A stretch of 64,000 nt of DNA, taken from assembly GCA_038093975.1 (NCBI GenBank), contig JBBPTG010000043.1:114134-178133 (forward strand), in the 5' to 3' direction. Below, piece by piece: positions 43,225 through 55,689 of this stretch. The position numbers were made by a program, and so were the translations under genes. This DNA comes from Chalciporus piperatus (Eukaryota > Basidiomycota > Agaricomycetes > Boletales > Boletaceae). The notes under the pieces are model-generated. The model was not told the origin of the DNA, made no database searches, and worked only from the letters and a program-made list of their open reading frames with translations. The first letter of the stretch is position 1. Each line of letters starts with the position of its first letter.

Positions 43225-43690
43225 GACTAGTCTGGTGGCCAGTCCGTCTATGAATACATGACTCAGTCCTTACTTTAGTTTCATCTTTCCGTTTCCCATT
43301 GAGCTAACGAGACTAGTCTGGTGACCAGTTCTGTGAATACATGACGTCACGCCAGCATTAATGGAAAACAAGGCCCCTCCGGGTCCAGGAATAAACCTTC
43401 ATTCATTCATTCACTCATGACTAGTCTGGTGACCAGTCTGTCTGTGAATACATGACGTCACGCCAGCATTAATGGAAAACAAACCTGGCCCCTCCGGGTC
43501 CAGGAATAAACCTTCATTCATTCATTCACTCACGACTAGTCTGGTGACCAGTCTGTCTGTGAATACATGACGTCACGCCAGCATTAATGGAAAACAAGCC
43601 TGACCCCTCCGGGTCCAGGAATAAACCTTCATTCATTCATTCACTCATGACTAGTCTAGTGACCAGTCTGTCTATGAATATATGGCTCGT
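43225..43690 (+). repeat. Tandem repeat array with CRE palindromes
   Basis: Units begin with GACTAGTCTGGTGACCAGT at 43225, 43311, 43419, 43534 and 43649, so the period is 108-115 bases in the full units. Three units carry a perfect TGACGTCA (43342, 43453, 43568) and an ATTCATTCATTCACTC tail. The outer two units are truncated or diverged. The array ends about 80 bases before the methyltransferase start codon. Confidence 0.9.
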
Positions 43691-43765
43691 GACGCGGGTG
43701 AATGCCGATAGCGAATTGTATAAAGCAAAGCATGGCAGAAACCCCCCTGATAGTTGAACCATTCC

Positions 43766-44923
43766 ATGGACTCAAACTCTACTGAAGGGGATCGCATTCT
43801 GCGAGAGCAGCGTCCTGCGGAGTCGCTTGTCCCAGCGCTCGATGGGTCTCTAGAGTTATCAGAGAGGCAGAAGGAATTCTTGTCCAAGGCAATCCGTCAT
43901 CTGGAAACGAGTGCGGCGGTCGATCCTGGGGCAGATGTAGTAGCTAAACGGGTCATGGAGGTTCGAAACAAGTAAGTTATTGTTTCGTTCTATCATCAGA
44001 GCATGCGTGTTTACCACACTTACCAGAGCATAGTAAGTTGATCTGGCCATCATCGGCTCTCCTCGATTGACACCTGCTCGACAGCCAAATCTACCCCTAT
44101 CCGTGCCTTCGCGCGTTTCACCACGTCTCTTTGTTCATGTCAGAAAACGACGCATTCCTTCATATCTTGAAAACTGGTCAAAGTGCGGGGCAGGGAAACC
44201 GTGCTCCACTTATTCTCGACATAGGTTGTCACAGTGAGTTGACCCTGACGAACAAGTTGCTGCCAGTTTAACATGCTCCTCAGTGGGCACGGATCTCCGC
44301 TACCTCTTATTCACTGGGTACCCTTCCACATCTATGATCGGATGCGATTTGCGACAGGATTTCATCGACTTTGGTCACGAGCTTTACGCTGATCGTGACA
44401 CATCCCCAATCCCATTCTTCGTCGCAGATATGTTTGATATCACACTTCGCCCATTTCCTCAGCAAGCAGATAGCGTGTACCCACCGCTGAAGGAAGTGAA
44501 GAGCCTAAATGAACTGCGCGGACGCGTGAAGTACATTTACGCGGGGGCGCTCTTCCATTTATTCGACGAAGACACTCAAGAAGCCATCGCCCGGCGCCTC
44601 TTGACACTCGTCGATGTCACCGAAGGGAATGGTCCAGCAATTCTCTTTGGTCGGCACTCCGCACAGCCAGAGGAAGGTATAATCGATGATGCACTGGGCA
44701 GGTATGTTGAGACACGATGTTCGTTTTCTCGTCCTCACAGTCACATACGAATGCAAGGATGCGATATGCGCACTCCCCTGCGTCTTGGGGGAATTTGTGG
44801 AAGCGCGTCGTCGGTGGGAAAGTCCCTGTGCGCGTAGAAGCTGCGTTTGGTCCGAGTATGACCGCTATTGATCTGGCCGCTCCGGGAACCCAAGTGATGT
44901 GGTGGAGCGTCTGGTTAGGATGA
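43766..44923 (+). CDS. Class I SAM-dependent methyltransferase (fungal AusD-like)
   Basis: The start at 43766 gives MDSNSTEGDRILREQRPAES. Exons follow with LSERQKEFLSKAIRHLETSA, IYPYPCLRAFHHVSLFMSEN, the SAM motif RAPLILDIGCH, then GTDLRYLLFTGYPSTSMIGC with the acidic residue of D-L-R, and FFVADMFDITLRPF. Later come YIYAGALFHLFDEDTQEAIA, RRLLTLVDVTEGNGPAILFG and a last exon YAHSPASWGNLWKRVVGGKV ending at 44923. Proteins of this build occur in fungal meroterpenoid and other secondary pathways, but no pathway partners are beside it here, so the substrate is open. The upstream array of CRE-like sites is a possible control region. Confidence 0.75.
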
Positions 44924-45544
44924 TCTACGAGGCTCATAGGCATTGAATATGTAAGTTGAAGTTGTTAGCTACCTTCGTCGCCAACTGTGAAATTCCTTTC
45001 TCTGTGATCAATACACTGGGTGCTCAAATTACCCAAAATACTTGTAAAATCCTCCTGTGGGCAGATGAAGGACCGAAGGGAGGCAGACATTGATTCTCTA
45101 CTTACCAAGTTTGGTGGGATCGAAGTGTGAGCTATTTCCGCACAGTGTTCGTCCTTCTTGGCTGAGATCATTGACTGCAGCCAAAAGCGGTCTCAGGAAC
45201 TTTTTGAATCTGGCTGTAACTGTAAACTTCATGATGTTACAGTGGACACCCACCTTCAATCGGATGACTGCTGGACTTTGATCCTCTGGCATTCGAAGAG
45301 GTTCGAGGTATGTTGGTCACTGGCAGGTGTTGGTCAATTCCATGCCATTTAACATTGGCAAGCACAATGGCCGCCAAATGGCCGCAGAAGCCTTTTAAAC
45401 CGGCTCAGCGGTCCTAGCCGGAGGAAGTCCCGTAAACAATTTAAGGGCGATAACGTAGGTCGTAAGTGACCGAAACTGTCTGCACCGCAAACCCTGCACC
45501 CCTTCCACAGGAGACGTCTCCAATCCAAAGGTCACCAGGAGACC
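44924..45544. other. Intergenic, no intact gene
   Basis: A frame at 45158-45352 (AISAQCSSFL... region) and neighbouring pieces could be a decayed exon, but no motif is recognised. Confidence 0.35.
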
Positions 45545-48273
45545 ATGACCATGGCGGCCGACTCTGAGCGCAGGCCTCTGCTCCCAAAATCTAAGGCAAG
45601 CGAAGATTTCGAACAAGACCCTCATGAACTCTCCTCTTCAAGAAGATATGGTATTCTTGCTGCATTGTGGGCGGGAACCTTCCTCTGTGTGAGTACTGCT
45701 CCTCCTGGTGTGACGGAGCTTACAATTTCTTTCAGAATCTAAACTGTACGTGCTCCCAGTATTCTAGTCGTTTGCCAGCAAATGATCTTCAAGCACCTTC
45801 CAGTAACGATGGTAGCAACTCGTGAGCTAAATCAGCTCCCTTGATGGAGCTGACTTCTGATCGGTCGTCGCGCAGTTTTGCCCTCCATCACATCAGAATT
45901 CAAAGAATCCAATCAAGCGAGCTGGATTGGAACTTCGTACGTTCCATGTTCCGGACATCGAAACCACGAAATGTACTAATCCCTTTCTAGGTATCTGCTC
46001 TCAACGTGTACTTTCACGCCACTTTACGGGCGGCTATGCACCATTCTTGGCCGACGAGCTGCGTGCCAAACTGCCCTCCTCGCAACAGCTCTCGGCAGCC
46101 TCCTTTGTGGGATATCCGGAGGAATGGTAGAGCTGACAGTCGCGCGATTCGTACGTCCATTTTCGTTCTTGATCTCTCTAGTGCATGATGCTAGGACTTT
46201 GACCGATTCTGCAGATAGCCGGTATGGGAGGTGGTGCCGTCCAGTTGCTTGCTATGTAAGACATTATCTTTCTGCTTCGCCGACTTCCGCTCAATCACAG
46301 AGATCAGGATTGTTACCGCTGATATGTACAGTATTCGAGTCAGTAATCACGGCGTTGTATGTTGCGTGCCGTCATTTCAATGTCATCTAGGATCGGGGTT
46401 TACCTCAAGCGTTTAACAATATCTCTCAAGGAGTGAGGTTTTGGTCTGCCTTTGATACTCTCCAAATTTACTTATTGTCGTGTAGCTCGGATTAGGTCTG
46501 GGTGGACCCATTGGCGGTATCCTGAGTGATTTGTATGTAACACTTTCGTGTTTGTTTGATGGCGACGCATTAACTTTGCCCTGCGCAACCTAGGTTTGGA
46601 TGGCGAATAGCCTTTCTATGCCAAGTCCCCTTTTTTGCTCTGGTAATGGTTCTCATATCGAAGAGCCTGCGTTATGCGACACCGGTAAGCACCCCATTCC
46701 AATCGGACGGAACCCGTTACAGAAAGAAAGTCTACAGGGTCAAGGCCAGAGTGCGAAGGAGGTATTGAAAAGGATTGATTTCGGTGGATGCATCACGCTT
46801 TTTCTGACAGTAAGAGTTCCTTTGGTTACTCCATTCGCTATGGCTCTAATCGAGAGCATTTCAGATCGGTTCCTCACTTACCTGGCTCAGCATGAAATAT
46901 AACGAAGACCTTCCGGTAAGTCAACTCCTTGTCGACGCGAATCCTGCGATTCACCATCCTGATAGTGGACGGATATTCGAGTCTTCCTTCCTTTGGGACT
47001 TTCCATTCTGTTCTTGTGCCTGTTCCTCATGATTGAACTTTGCATAGCCCCTGAACCTGTCTTGCCACCGTGTCTGTTGCGAGAGAGAGTTCCCGTTCTT
47101 GTGGGTCTCAGCAACTATTTTGTCTCGCTTTGCAATTTCTCGGTCATGTATTTCGTACCTTTGTGGTTCCAAATGGTGCCTCTGGATAGCGCATCAATGG
47201 CAGGTATGTTCAAAAGGATGAACGGCCAAGCGAATTCAGCGCTAAACGGGTACCCTCCATCGGATCGCAGGGCTTCATTTACTTCCAGATAGCCTTGCGA
47301 TGGGTCTGGGCTCGTTATTTGCAGGGCGCGTTATGTCTACTATCGTTTCCCAGTAACTTGGCTAACTAGGGGTTGACACTTTAGCTGGTTGATGCACCGA
47401 ACGGGCAAGTACAAGACTATCAATCTCGTCTATGGCATTCTCCCGCTCTGCGGTCTGATACCTATCATCCTCATGAGAGAGGACTCTGGATTTACCCAGC
47501 GATGGTTCAGCGTCGTTCCTATTGGTTTCGGGAATGCAGTCGTGTTCCAGACAGTGCTGAGTACGTTCTTGGTGACTCTTCGTCATTTCGCTACCGATTC
47601 ATGGACATTTCTTGTTTAGTTGCGCTGCAGGCTCATCTTTCCGGTAAGCTGTGTATGGTGGACGCATGCAGGGTTGGATTGGAACGTTCATATTCTTTGC
47701 AGAGTCCTCGATGGCTTTTGGGACTGCATTTGGCCAACTCTTCAGGGGGCTCGGTAAGCTACATCTCGACTTTTTTCCAGATCTACTCACCCACGCCCAC
47801 CAGGACAAACATCTGGCGTCGCAATCGCCTCCGCCGTGTTTCAAAGCCGTCTCGACACGGAACTCCACAAACGTATCCACGTCCCCAATGCCGACAAAGT
47901 CCGCCTTCCATGATTTTCTTCATCCCCTGCGAGTCCACGCTGAATGATCGAGCTTTTTTTTCCCCCAGGTCATCACAGAAATCCGACACTCGCTCAGCCT
48001 GGTGGTATCGCTCCCGCCTGACCTACAGCGTGCTACCAGGGACTCGTATGCGGCAAGTTTACGCACGGTGTTTGTCGTCGCTGCTTGTTCGACGTTGACG
48101 GCGTATATCGTGCGATTGCCGGTGAGTTTTTTTTATTGGTTTTTTTTTTGATCGCTTTTGGGCTGTTTGAGTGACTTTTGTCGTTTCAAAAGATTCCCGA
48201 GAAACCCATCGAAGGGTATGGGTCCAGCGAGTCGGATTCAGAACCTGCTTCTGAATGTGAAGTAGCCTCGTGA
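45545..48273 (+). CDS. MFS drug/amino-acid transporter, Vba/DHA2 type
   Basis: The start at 45545 gives MTMAADSERRPLLPKSKASE, a cytosolic tail with an RPLLP motif often seen in vacuolar proteins. Membrane blocks follow across many short exons: RYGILAALWAGTFLCV, LPSITSEFKESNQASWIGT, TPLYGRLCTILGRRAACQTA (MFS loop 2-3), GISGGMVELTVARF, GLGLGGPIGGILSDL, and FGWRIAFLCQVPFFALVMVL. After a hydrophilic loop come KRIDFGGCITLFLT, SILFLCLFLMIELCI, SNYFVSLCNFSVMYFVPLWF and GWLMHRTGKYKTINLVYGIL. The end is IPEKPIEGYGSSESDSEPAS and TGA at 48271. About 14 segments suggest DHA2, close to vacuolar basic amino acid transporters; the cargo is not readable. Confidence 0.8.
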
Positions 48274-48756
48274 TCGATTTTGTTTTCCCTGTTCTTCTTG
48301 CTCACACGCACAAGTTGCGTTTCATGTTTTCAACCCACGACCTGTACGTACGCGGTACCATACCCAAGGATGATGATTTCTGTTTTCATGCATTGTGCAA
48401 GTATATACTGTAGATTATCGTCATACGTTGTAATTAACAGGAGGCATATCGACGTCAAACGTGCATGGATACATAAAACTGAATACCGGGACGATCCACG
48501 GGCCCGTCCAGCGAAACTGCATGATTTTTTTTTCGTCATCGTGATGATATCCAAAGACATGAGAGCCACGATTATTCATAAAGCGAATGCTACGACTTGT
48601 TGGGTATATGAAATGTGAAAACGTGAAATGAAAGCAATCGATCATCGTGAGATGAAGACATGAGACATGGGGGGGGGGGGGTGATGTAATGCGTCCACAA
48701 GGAATGGGAATGGGAATTGCAGGGTCCAGCCTGCATTTTTCGAGTTTTCCGAACGT
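48274..48756. other. Intergenic, 3' flanks of convergent genes
   Basis: No gene is recognised. It contains a G-run of about 12 bases near 48669 and a T-run near 48525. Confidence 0.45.
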
Positions 48757-49776
48757 CTAGCGAAGGAAGCCGACCATCTCGACGAGCTCGCCGATATCAG
48801 CCTGGCCGGTTTGTGCTCTCCCTTCGCGCTTCGCACGTCGAGCAGCTTTGAAATCAGATCCGCCAATCTTGGAGCCAGCCGCCATCTTCTGACGGGCACG
48901 TAGCAAGCCCGCGTCGTCCTCGTCGGTACGCCGTGATGACGAATGAAGATGGGATGGGATGGGTGGGACGGGAGGGAGCGCACCCGTTTGGTACACGTGC
49001 TTCGTCTTGTGTGGGTGTGGCGAGGGAAGGCGGGTAGACGTAGTGAGCGTGAGGGTTTGAACGCTCTCATCCGAGCTGATGGAGAACGTGATCGAGCGCG
49101 CGTCGTCTGTGTGAGCGACGGAATGTGAGCGAGCGCGGTGCGCTGGATTTTGGGGGACTGCCGTCTCTGGGACATATTGAGACGATGAAGGGAAGACGGC
49201 CTCACGAGGGACTTCGTCCCCAAGCTTGCGACGGACACGCTCGAGCTTCGTGCGCCTCATGCTGTTCTCGGACGGGGCGTCTGAGTTAGAGGAGCCGGAT
49301 GCGTTTGACACGACGGAAGGGGTGGTGGAAAGGACAGATCCGCGGCGCGTGGGGGCGCGTTGGTACATGGGGCTCAGCGTTGGTGATGAGCGGTCGACAG
49401 GGACGCCGGAAGAGAGTTTGAGTAACGGTGGGAGGTGGGTAGGTTTGCGTTTACCCCATGTTGACTCGGCATCTTGGGCTGCAGCGGAGAAAGAGGTGGT
49501 GGTCATGCGGGTAAGCTCTGGAAGACCGGAAGACGTGGACGGTCGTGAAGGGACTAAATGGTATGGCGATCAGCGAGAGGAAACGGGTGGGGATTGAATG
49601 CACGTACCTGAAGGGAAATCGTTTCCTTGATCGACGAAGCGAGGAGTGTCGCCCAAGACCCTGCTTAGCTTCCTTGAGGACCGGGCGAGGACACTACGGT
49701 CCTTCGATGAAAGGGTGTTAGAGGTTGGCGGGGGCGGCGGGAATGCAATCGTAGTAGCAGTTGACGTCGACGCCAT
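48757..49776 (-). CDS. Disordered protein of unknown function, 309 residues
   Basis: Two exons (49776-49608 and 49517-48757, donor GTACGT, acceptor TTCCAG) join in phase. The N-terminus is MASTSTATTIAFPPPPPTSN, then RSSRKLSRVLGDTPRFVD at the exon 1 end. Exon 2 is Ser/Pro-rich, with a basic stretch SMRRTKLERVRRKLGDEVPR and a compact C-terminal block LRARQKMAAGSKIGGSDFKA, RRAKREGRAQTG and IGELVEMVGFLR. Such end blocks are often the conserved part of basidiomycete orphan proteins. No enzyme or membrane segment is visible. Confidence 0.7.
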
Positions 49777-50967
49777 GATGAGCGATCGGATATTAAACGT
49801 GAATGGTATAGATAGATGGATAGATGAGCGAGTGTGTTGGTACCTGACCAAGGAGAAAACGAGATAGCTACAACGGATGATAGACGTTCGAGGGATACAA
49901 GACAGAACCAGAGAACGAGCTCTGGGGAAAGGTTACAGAGCAGGATGGAGGGACACCAGGACCCAAATGGAGCTGTTAAAGGGGAGAGGAAAGGTCCCGG
50001 AGAAAGTGCGAAAGTATACATACCTTTCTTGAAACAAAAGGACTGCCAAAACGTGACAAAGAACTTGCCTATTTGATCACGGAACTCATACTCGGGCGCA
50101 AGATGGTCCCCACGTAATTATATAGACGCTGGTCCATCATTAAGGATGCCGTCAAGCCAGGCCCAGCATTCTAGCACTTAGCCCGCGAAACTGCGATTGC
50201 CACTTCCTGTGGGTTGTCATAGGCTGCAATTGTGTGCGACTACTCACACAGCTTTCCTTTCATGAACTAGGGTTATTGTCTTTACCTTTGAACTAAATGG
50301 TAAGTTCGACCCAGGGGCCGAAGGCGAGTTCAAATCGTGGGCCATCGTGGGTTCATCGTGGGCTATCGTGGGTCACAACAACACAATAAGACATGGATGT
50401 GTTGGGATGAAAGCCATCTCCAAAAACGGGACAAGGATTAATTGTGGCTCACCTTCCTGTTTTGACCGGGCTGTACTCAGAGCTCCCGTGTGGTCACCGG
50501 TCATGAAGCTCATCACTGCCTCTCGATCCTATCGAGCTTTGATTTTTTCAGAGTCAGGCGCGATGTAGCCCCGCAGCGACTGTGACCGGTTGGACCGTAT
50601 ATTCTCGTGTGTTTTCATTCCACTTCGCAGCTCGTTGATGCTTTCCCTATGTAGTGGTTTGCAGTGGAGCAATGCGAAAAGGAAGAAAATTGATTCGGCT
50701 TCAACTTCTTCCTCGGAGGTGAGCGCGTGACAACCGTGGGCCAGGTGATCATGACGCCGAGACCTTGCTATGTCATACCGAAAATACAACGTATGGCACC
50801 ACCGAGTACCTTCCCAGTATCGGCCCATGTATATCTCAGCGAGAGCTGATCTGATGGGATCTTGAAGCTGCGAATTATTGTTGTGCTGTAACAACGACTT
50901 CTCTTCATTGTTCGCAACCGAATACTGCTCTAGACGAACCAGCTCACGAGCTACATTCATACTTATC
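49777..50967. other. 1.2-kb divergent intergenic region
   Basis: No gene is recognised; frames at 50347-50568 and 50529-51008 have no motif. A short tandem of ATCGTGGG units lies at about 50334-50372. Confidence 0.4.
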
Positions 50968-52364
50968 ATGTCGATCCGATGGACCCTTCTCAGTTCCCTG
51001 GGCAACAACGCCCGATCGTCTCATTGTGCAGCGGTCACCTCGACCGGACATCTTCTCCTCTACTCCGGCGAACTCCGTCCTCGGATTCCAGTAGATAATT
51101 CCATCCATGTCTTCGATCTCGAAGCAGCCTCTTCCCCTCAGGCCGTGGATGTCGAGAAGAACAATAATTCCTGGCGCGTGCTTAACCCTTTGAGCTCGTT
51201 GACCCAGGTGCCTCAACCTCGGGTCGGCGCAACTGCCGCATACGATTCCAAGACTCAAAGTCTTTACGTCTGGGGTGGCCGTGGAGGGGTCGATCCAGCA
51301 CCCATCGGACGCGATCAGGCAGGTGTCTGGAGCGCCAAGCTCGATGAACTTGCATCCTCGGATGCCATCACTTGGGAACAACTGCAAGCGACCAACCAAG
51401 ACTCTGACGAGGTACCTGCTGGCCGAAGCTACCACGCTTCAGTGATCGCTGGGGTAAGCGATTCCCCCCCGTTGATGTTCACTTACATAGACGCTGATGT
51501 GGACGATCGTTGCTCTTGATAGGGTAAACTGTACATTCACGCTGGCTGCCCAGCTTCGGGAAGACTCGGTGCTCTTCATGCTCTCGACCTCACCACGAAC
51601 ACTTGGCACAAATGCACAGACGCACCCGCTGAACCCCGTGGTGGGACTGCCATCGCACCCGTCACCCTCCCCTCTAACCAGAGCGAACAAGTCCTCATTC
51701 GGTTCGGAGGTAAATTATCTCTCTCTTTCCTCTCCCACGTCTGGCTGCTTTTTATATATATATATATAACACTCCCTCTCCATGCTCGCAGGTTTCGCAG
51801 GACACCAGCTCCCAAAAGTCAACCAAGGCTCGCCCTTGCCACTCGACGTCTACACCCCAAGTACAAACACCTGGACCACAGTCTACCCCACCGCCGATCC
51901 CGAAAACGGCTTCCCAGGCCCTCGTTCCGTACACGGTCTCGTGCCCTTTTCCTCAGGCTCGCCCGCCGAGACCGTAGGTACCTCCAACTCCGTCCCAGTG
52001 GCACTCCTGTACTTTGGAGAGCGAGACGCGTCTTCGCTCGGTCATGCGGGCGCGGGTGCGTTCTGGGACGACGCGTGGTTGTTGCTCGCGTCCCCTGACA
52101 AGGAGGAAGAGTTCCAGTGGAAGAAGCTGAACGTGAGCGGTAAGTGGTTTCCGTTCGTGCAAACGAATATCATGAGTTGGGAGTTGGAAAGCTGAATCTG
52201 GTTGGGTTTTGCAAAACTTAGGAACACAGAAACCTGAAGGGAGAGGTTGGTTCTCTCCCGCCTCGTACGTCAGCAGAGGAAAGACTCGCGTCGTACTCAC
52301 TGGGGGGCTACTCTCTTCGAACGAGCGCAGTGGTGAAGTATGGGTCGGAGACGTCGAGCTGTAA
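50968..52364 (+). CDS. Kelch-repeat beta-propeller protein
   Basis: The start at 50968 gives MSIRWTLLSSLGNNARSSHC. Kelch blades are seen as HLLLYSGELRPRIPVDN, IHVFDLEAAS, PRVGATAAYDSKTQSLYVWG, RSYHASVIAG then GKLYIHAGCPASGRLGALHA, PRGGTAIAP with LIRFG then GFAGHQLPKV, GPRSVHGLVPFSS, and a last blade TRVVLTGGLLSSNERSGEVW ending DVEL. Introns cut the gene between blades; one holds a TA repeat at about 51752. Roughly six blades fit a closed propeller. Fungal kelch proteins act in varied settings (binding, polarity, esterase or specifier-like activity), and no catalytic feature is seen, so the role is open. No signal peptide is evident. Confidence 0.8.
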
Positions 52365-52691
52365 ATCAGGACCTTCATCGTCGCTTCCGAATGAAAGAGA
52401 AAGAGTCTTTTTTTTGTATGTATTTGTGTCATCTCGTTGGCTAGTAAGTACAGAAACATGCGACCGTAAAATCGTACAATATTGAAAATAAACACCAAGT
52501 CTCATAGGGAGAACAGCTGGCTATACTGCAAGGTATGCCTTTTTCACTACCATACCACAATCGCGACGAACCAGAGGCCACAAGTTATGAGATACGATCC
52601 GTGTCCGATCCAAACGGTCCAAAGTCCAACTCAAAAGCTAAATGACAATTAGAAAAAGAAAAACGATTTCCCACTCGCGAGATAGATCAGC
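52365..52691. other. Intergenic, 3' flanks of convergent genes
   Basis: No gene was seen. It holds a T-run (about 52408) and AT-rich sequence. Confidence 0.45.
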
Positions 52692-55689
52692 CTAACGCAT
52701 CTCCAGATCGCTCACGTATCTGCCCGATCCATACCCACCACTATCGCCGCCCCCGGCATGTTGTCGTGCCCCAACATGATCAAGCCCTTCCTCGTCAGAC
52801 GACTGTGGATCGGGATTGACGATCGACAACCGTGCCATCGCCAACATCGGCGTCGAAGAATCAGAAGGCGACGGCGATCGTCGACGCACCGTCAACGGAC
52901 TCGTATCCGCAGGACCTGCCGGATCGCGATCGGCAGCACCGCTCGGAGAACGAACTTGTTGTCTACGGAACGCAGCGGCAGAGATCGTGCGAGGTCCACT
53001 GCTCGCGCTCGCACTACTGCCGTTCAGGGAAGACGTCGATTTGGCCATGAGTGGGGAGGAGAATGGAGGGTTTGGACGGCTCAGGTACTCGGGGGGTGAG
53101 CGGTGGAGGGGACCGGCACTACGGCTCGGGACGGTATCGATCGGTGCGAGGGGTGAAGGGCCACGAGGACCAGTAGGGTTGGGAGGGTGCTGTCGTTCAC
53201 CAAAAGGGGGCTGGGGAACTACGGGCAAGCCTCGGTTCGCGAGGGACAAGGTCGATGGAACGATCGGTGAAGACGGGGCTGAGCGATAAGATGCATGAAT
53301 GCTAGGCGCAGGAGAACTCAGGGTCGCGTGGATGCTGGGCTGTCGAAGGCTGGTCTGGCTCTGCGAACCATAGCTCGTGGGTGACACGTATCCAGGAGGA
53401 GGTCCAGGAGGTGGGACGTAGCTGCTCGAAGGGGCGATGGCACTGAACGCCAGCGCGTCCAACTCACGGGAAACTTCTCGTGCAGCAGCAGCGTTGCGTG
53501 CACGTTCATCCGCAGATTCGTCCGTTCGCATATCGTCATCGGGAGCATTCAACGCAACGTTGTTCCTCGAGACCTCGTGGAGAGCAGCTGGGTTGTTGGC
53601 CATGTTGACAGGGTCTGTTTCTGCAGACGGAGGTGGGACACGTGGTATACGCCGTTGACTCTCTGCTCGTAATGGTGACGGTGTGTTCGGCGAGGTGGGT
53701 GCTGCGTTGTTAACAGACGTTGTGACGCAAAGTGACCGACCGCGAGTTGGACCCTCCGGGTCACTCATGGTCGAGCTTGGCCGGTTCGCAACGACAAGTT
53801 CCCGCACATCTGTTGCATCACCTTCTCCACCCTCCTGCAAGGACCGTTCTTCATTCAACTTGACCTTCCCATTGACTTCTTCCATGGTTGTATCTTGAGA
53901 ACGATCGTCACGATCGTACGCCAAGCCGCCCTCCTCTTCCCCATCCGGTTCCAAGGAAGAAATAGGTCGCTGTGAACGCACACGCGGGCTCGACGATGCC
54001 GGACGATCAGAATGAGCACCATCCTCACCCTGACCCATTTCATCATCCCAAACCCTAATCGCGGCAGGTGCTGCGCCTGGCGGAAGACTTGGAGGTGAAG
54101 TGCTACGCCTCGTAGCTCTTCTCGGTCCTGCACCCTCGTAAGGGAGAGGGGTATGTCCATTGGGTTCGTGAGCTTCACTGGGGATTGCGCGAGCCGGGGG
54201 CTCGTATTTCGGAGCCGGTTCATCGTTGGTACGGGCGACTGAAGCTGCTTCTTCAAGAGGGAATCCTGGATGTGATTGAGAAAGGGCATCTGCAATGGAT
54301 GCCATAAAAGATTGATTGTTTGCCATATCAAGAGGGGCAGAATACGAAAGAGGTCGAGCAGGGCCCAAGGAGGAAGCAGGTTCACGCTCTCGATTTGGAA
54401 GAGACGAGAACTGGGGAGCATTACTCGTCGATGAAGCCTGGATCCCGAGCTCATCGACTGAGGATCGCTTGTTCTGTAAACCATGATTGTCAGTTCATTC
54501 CAAAGCATTCATCGCGTCATAGCAACACGTGGACAGAAGACAATTGCAAGGCTACATACCACGAGTCCATTTCCCTGCTGCGCATTGGGCGCATTAACAC
54601 CCAAAGTGAATTCACTTCCCAACGAAGGCGTTGGGAGATACGGTGATTGAACGGGACCTTGCGTTAGCTGGTTTGATGGAGGGGCCAGCTGTGACTGCTG
54701 ACCGTCGGTCGTAGGACCGTACGGATGCCCTGAAGGGCTACCGGAGAAGGCGACCTGCGAGACAGCATGGTGTGCCTCAGCGACTAGGCCGCCTACACGA
54801 CTATGCGCGCTGTAATACGCACGCGGAAGGCCAGGCTGTGTGCCATCCTCGGGGATGAGCTGTGAACATGACAGTCAGAGTGAGGCTATTATGTAAATTC
54901 AGATGGAACTCGCCTGTATTATCTGTTTGCCTATGTCTCCGACAATCTAGATATGACGGATGAAGGCGAGAGGAATGAAAGCAGGAACTTGTACGCACGA
55001 CACCCTTCTCGCAGCATTCCACGAGACCACCAAATTTGATGACCATCCAATTCTTAGTACATTGCCTCTTGAAATCGCCAAGATCGGTTTCCTCTCGGAT
55101 GATTTCGCCGTCCATTGCGCGCATCTCTTCTCGAAACTTGTTGAGAAGCTCCGTTTGCAAAGCGAGATTCTTGTGCTCGGGGCTCATCTTGTTCAACTTC
55201 TTCTCAGCAGCCTCAGCGTTTGCGCCAACACGTCTACGCCGACGACGCAGGTCATCCAGTGCTTCTTCACGGGCACGCACCGACTTCATATTGTCACGAA
55301 CAGTGTGATGCAGCGACGAATAGGTAGACACTGCAACTGCAAAGTGACCCAAGAGGGCTGCTGATGCAGCGAGGATGTCCTGCAGATCAGAATCAACTGT
55401 TTGCACTGATCCATGTGCCCACCAAACGTACGCCCAGATCGTCTCCCTCCCCTTGGCCCCAGATTCGTAGTGCATCAGCAGATCTCGCGAAATCGACTCT
55501 CAACTTCTGCAGCCTGGAACCAGAATGAGAAGTCAGTGTACTAGAGCATGGCTCACTCCCGACCACGCACGATGTAAGGACAGTCTTCTCGGCGGTAATA
55601 AGGTCTTGTAGTGGGCGAAGGTCTGAGTTGCCTGCCAAGGATGGTATGGTGGTATTATGTGCGATCTTTGCCGCCGCCGACTTGAACAT
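52692..55689 (-). CDS. PIL1: Eisosome core component Pil1/Lsp1 type with long disordered tail
   Basis: The start at 55689 gives MFKSAAAKIAHNTTIPSLAG, then LRPLQDLITAEKTVLTS and, across an intron that splits the Ser codon, LQKLRVDFARSADALRIWGQ. The BAR-like helices continue with DILAASAALLGHFAVAVSTY, ALDDLRRRRRRVGANAEAAE, KKLNKMSPEHKNLALQTELL and KNWMVIKFGGLVECCEKG. Pil1 proteins assemble on furrow-like membrane domains (eisosomes/MCC) and bind PI(4,5)P2. Here the BAR part is followed by about 600 residues of Ser/Pro-rich disorder ending SGRYVSDLEMR at 52692. Yeast Pil1 is much shorter (about 340 residues), so the tail is a notable extension. Confidence 0.85.

Noticed and set aside
43225..43690. 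CRISPR-like spacing of repeats
   Set aside because: The units are directly tandem with no unique spacers, and this is a eukaryote.
48669..48681. Long G-run as a possible quadruplex
   Set aside because: It is a single run without the further G tracts needed for a clear quadruplex call.
50296..50345. GAGTTCAAATC with nearby GTGG repeats, like a tRNA T arm
   Set aside because: No acceptor stem or A box could be paired; likely a simple ATCGTGGG repeat.
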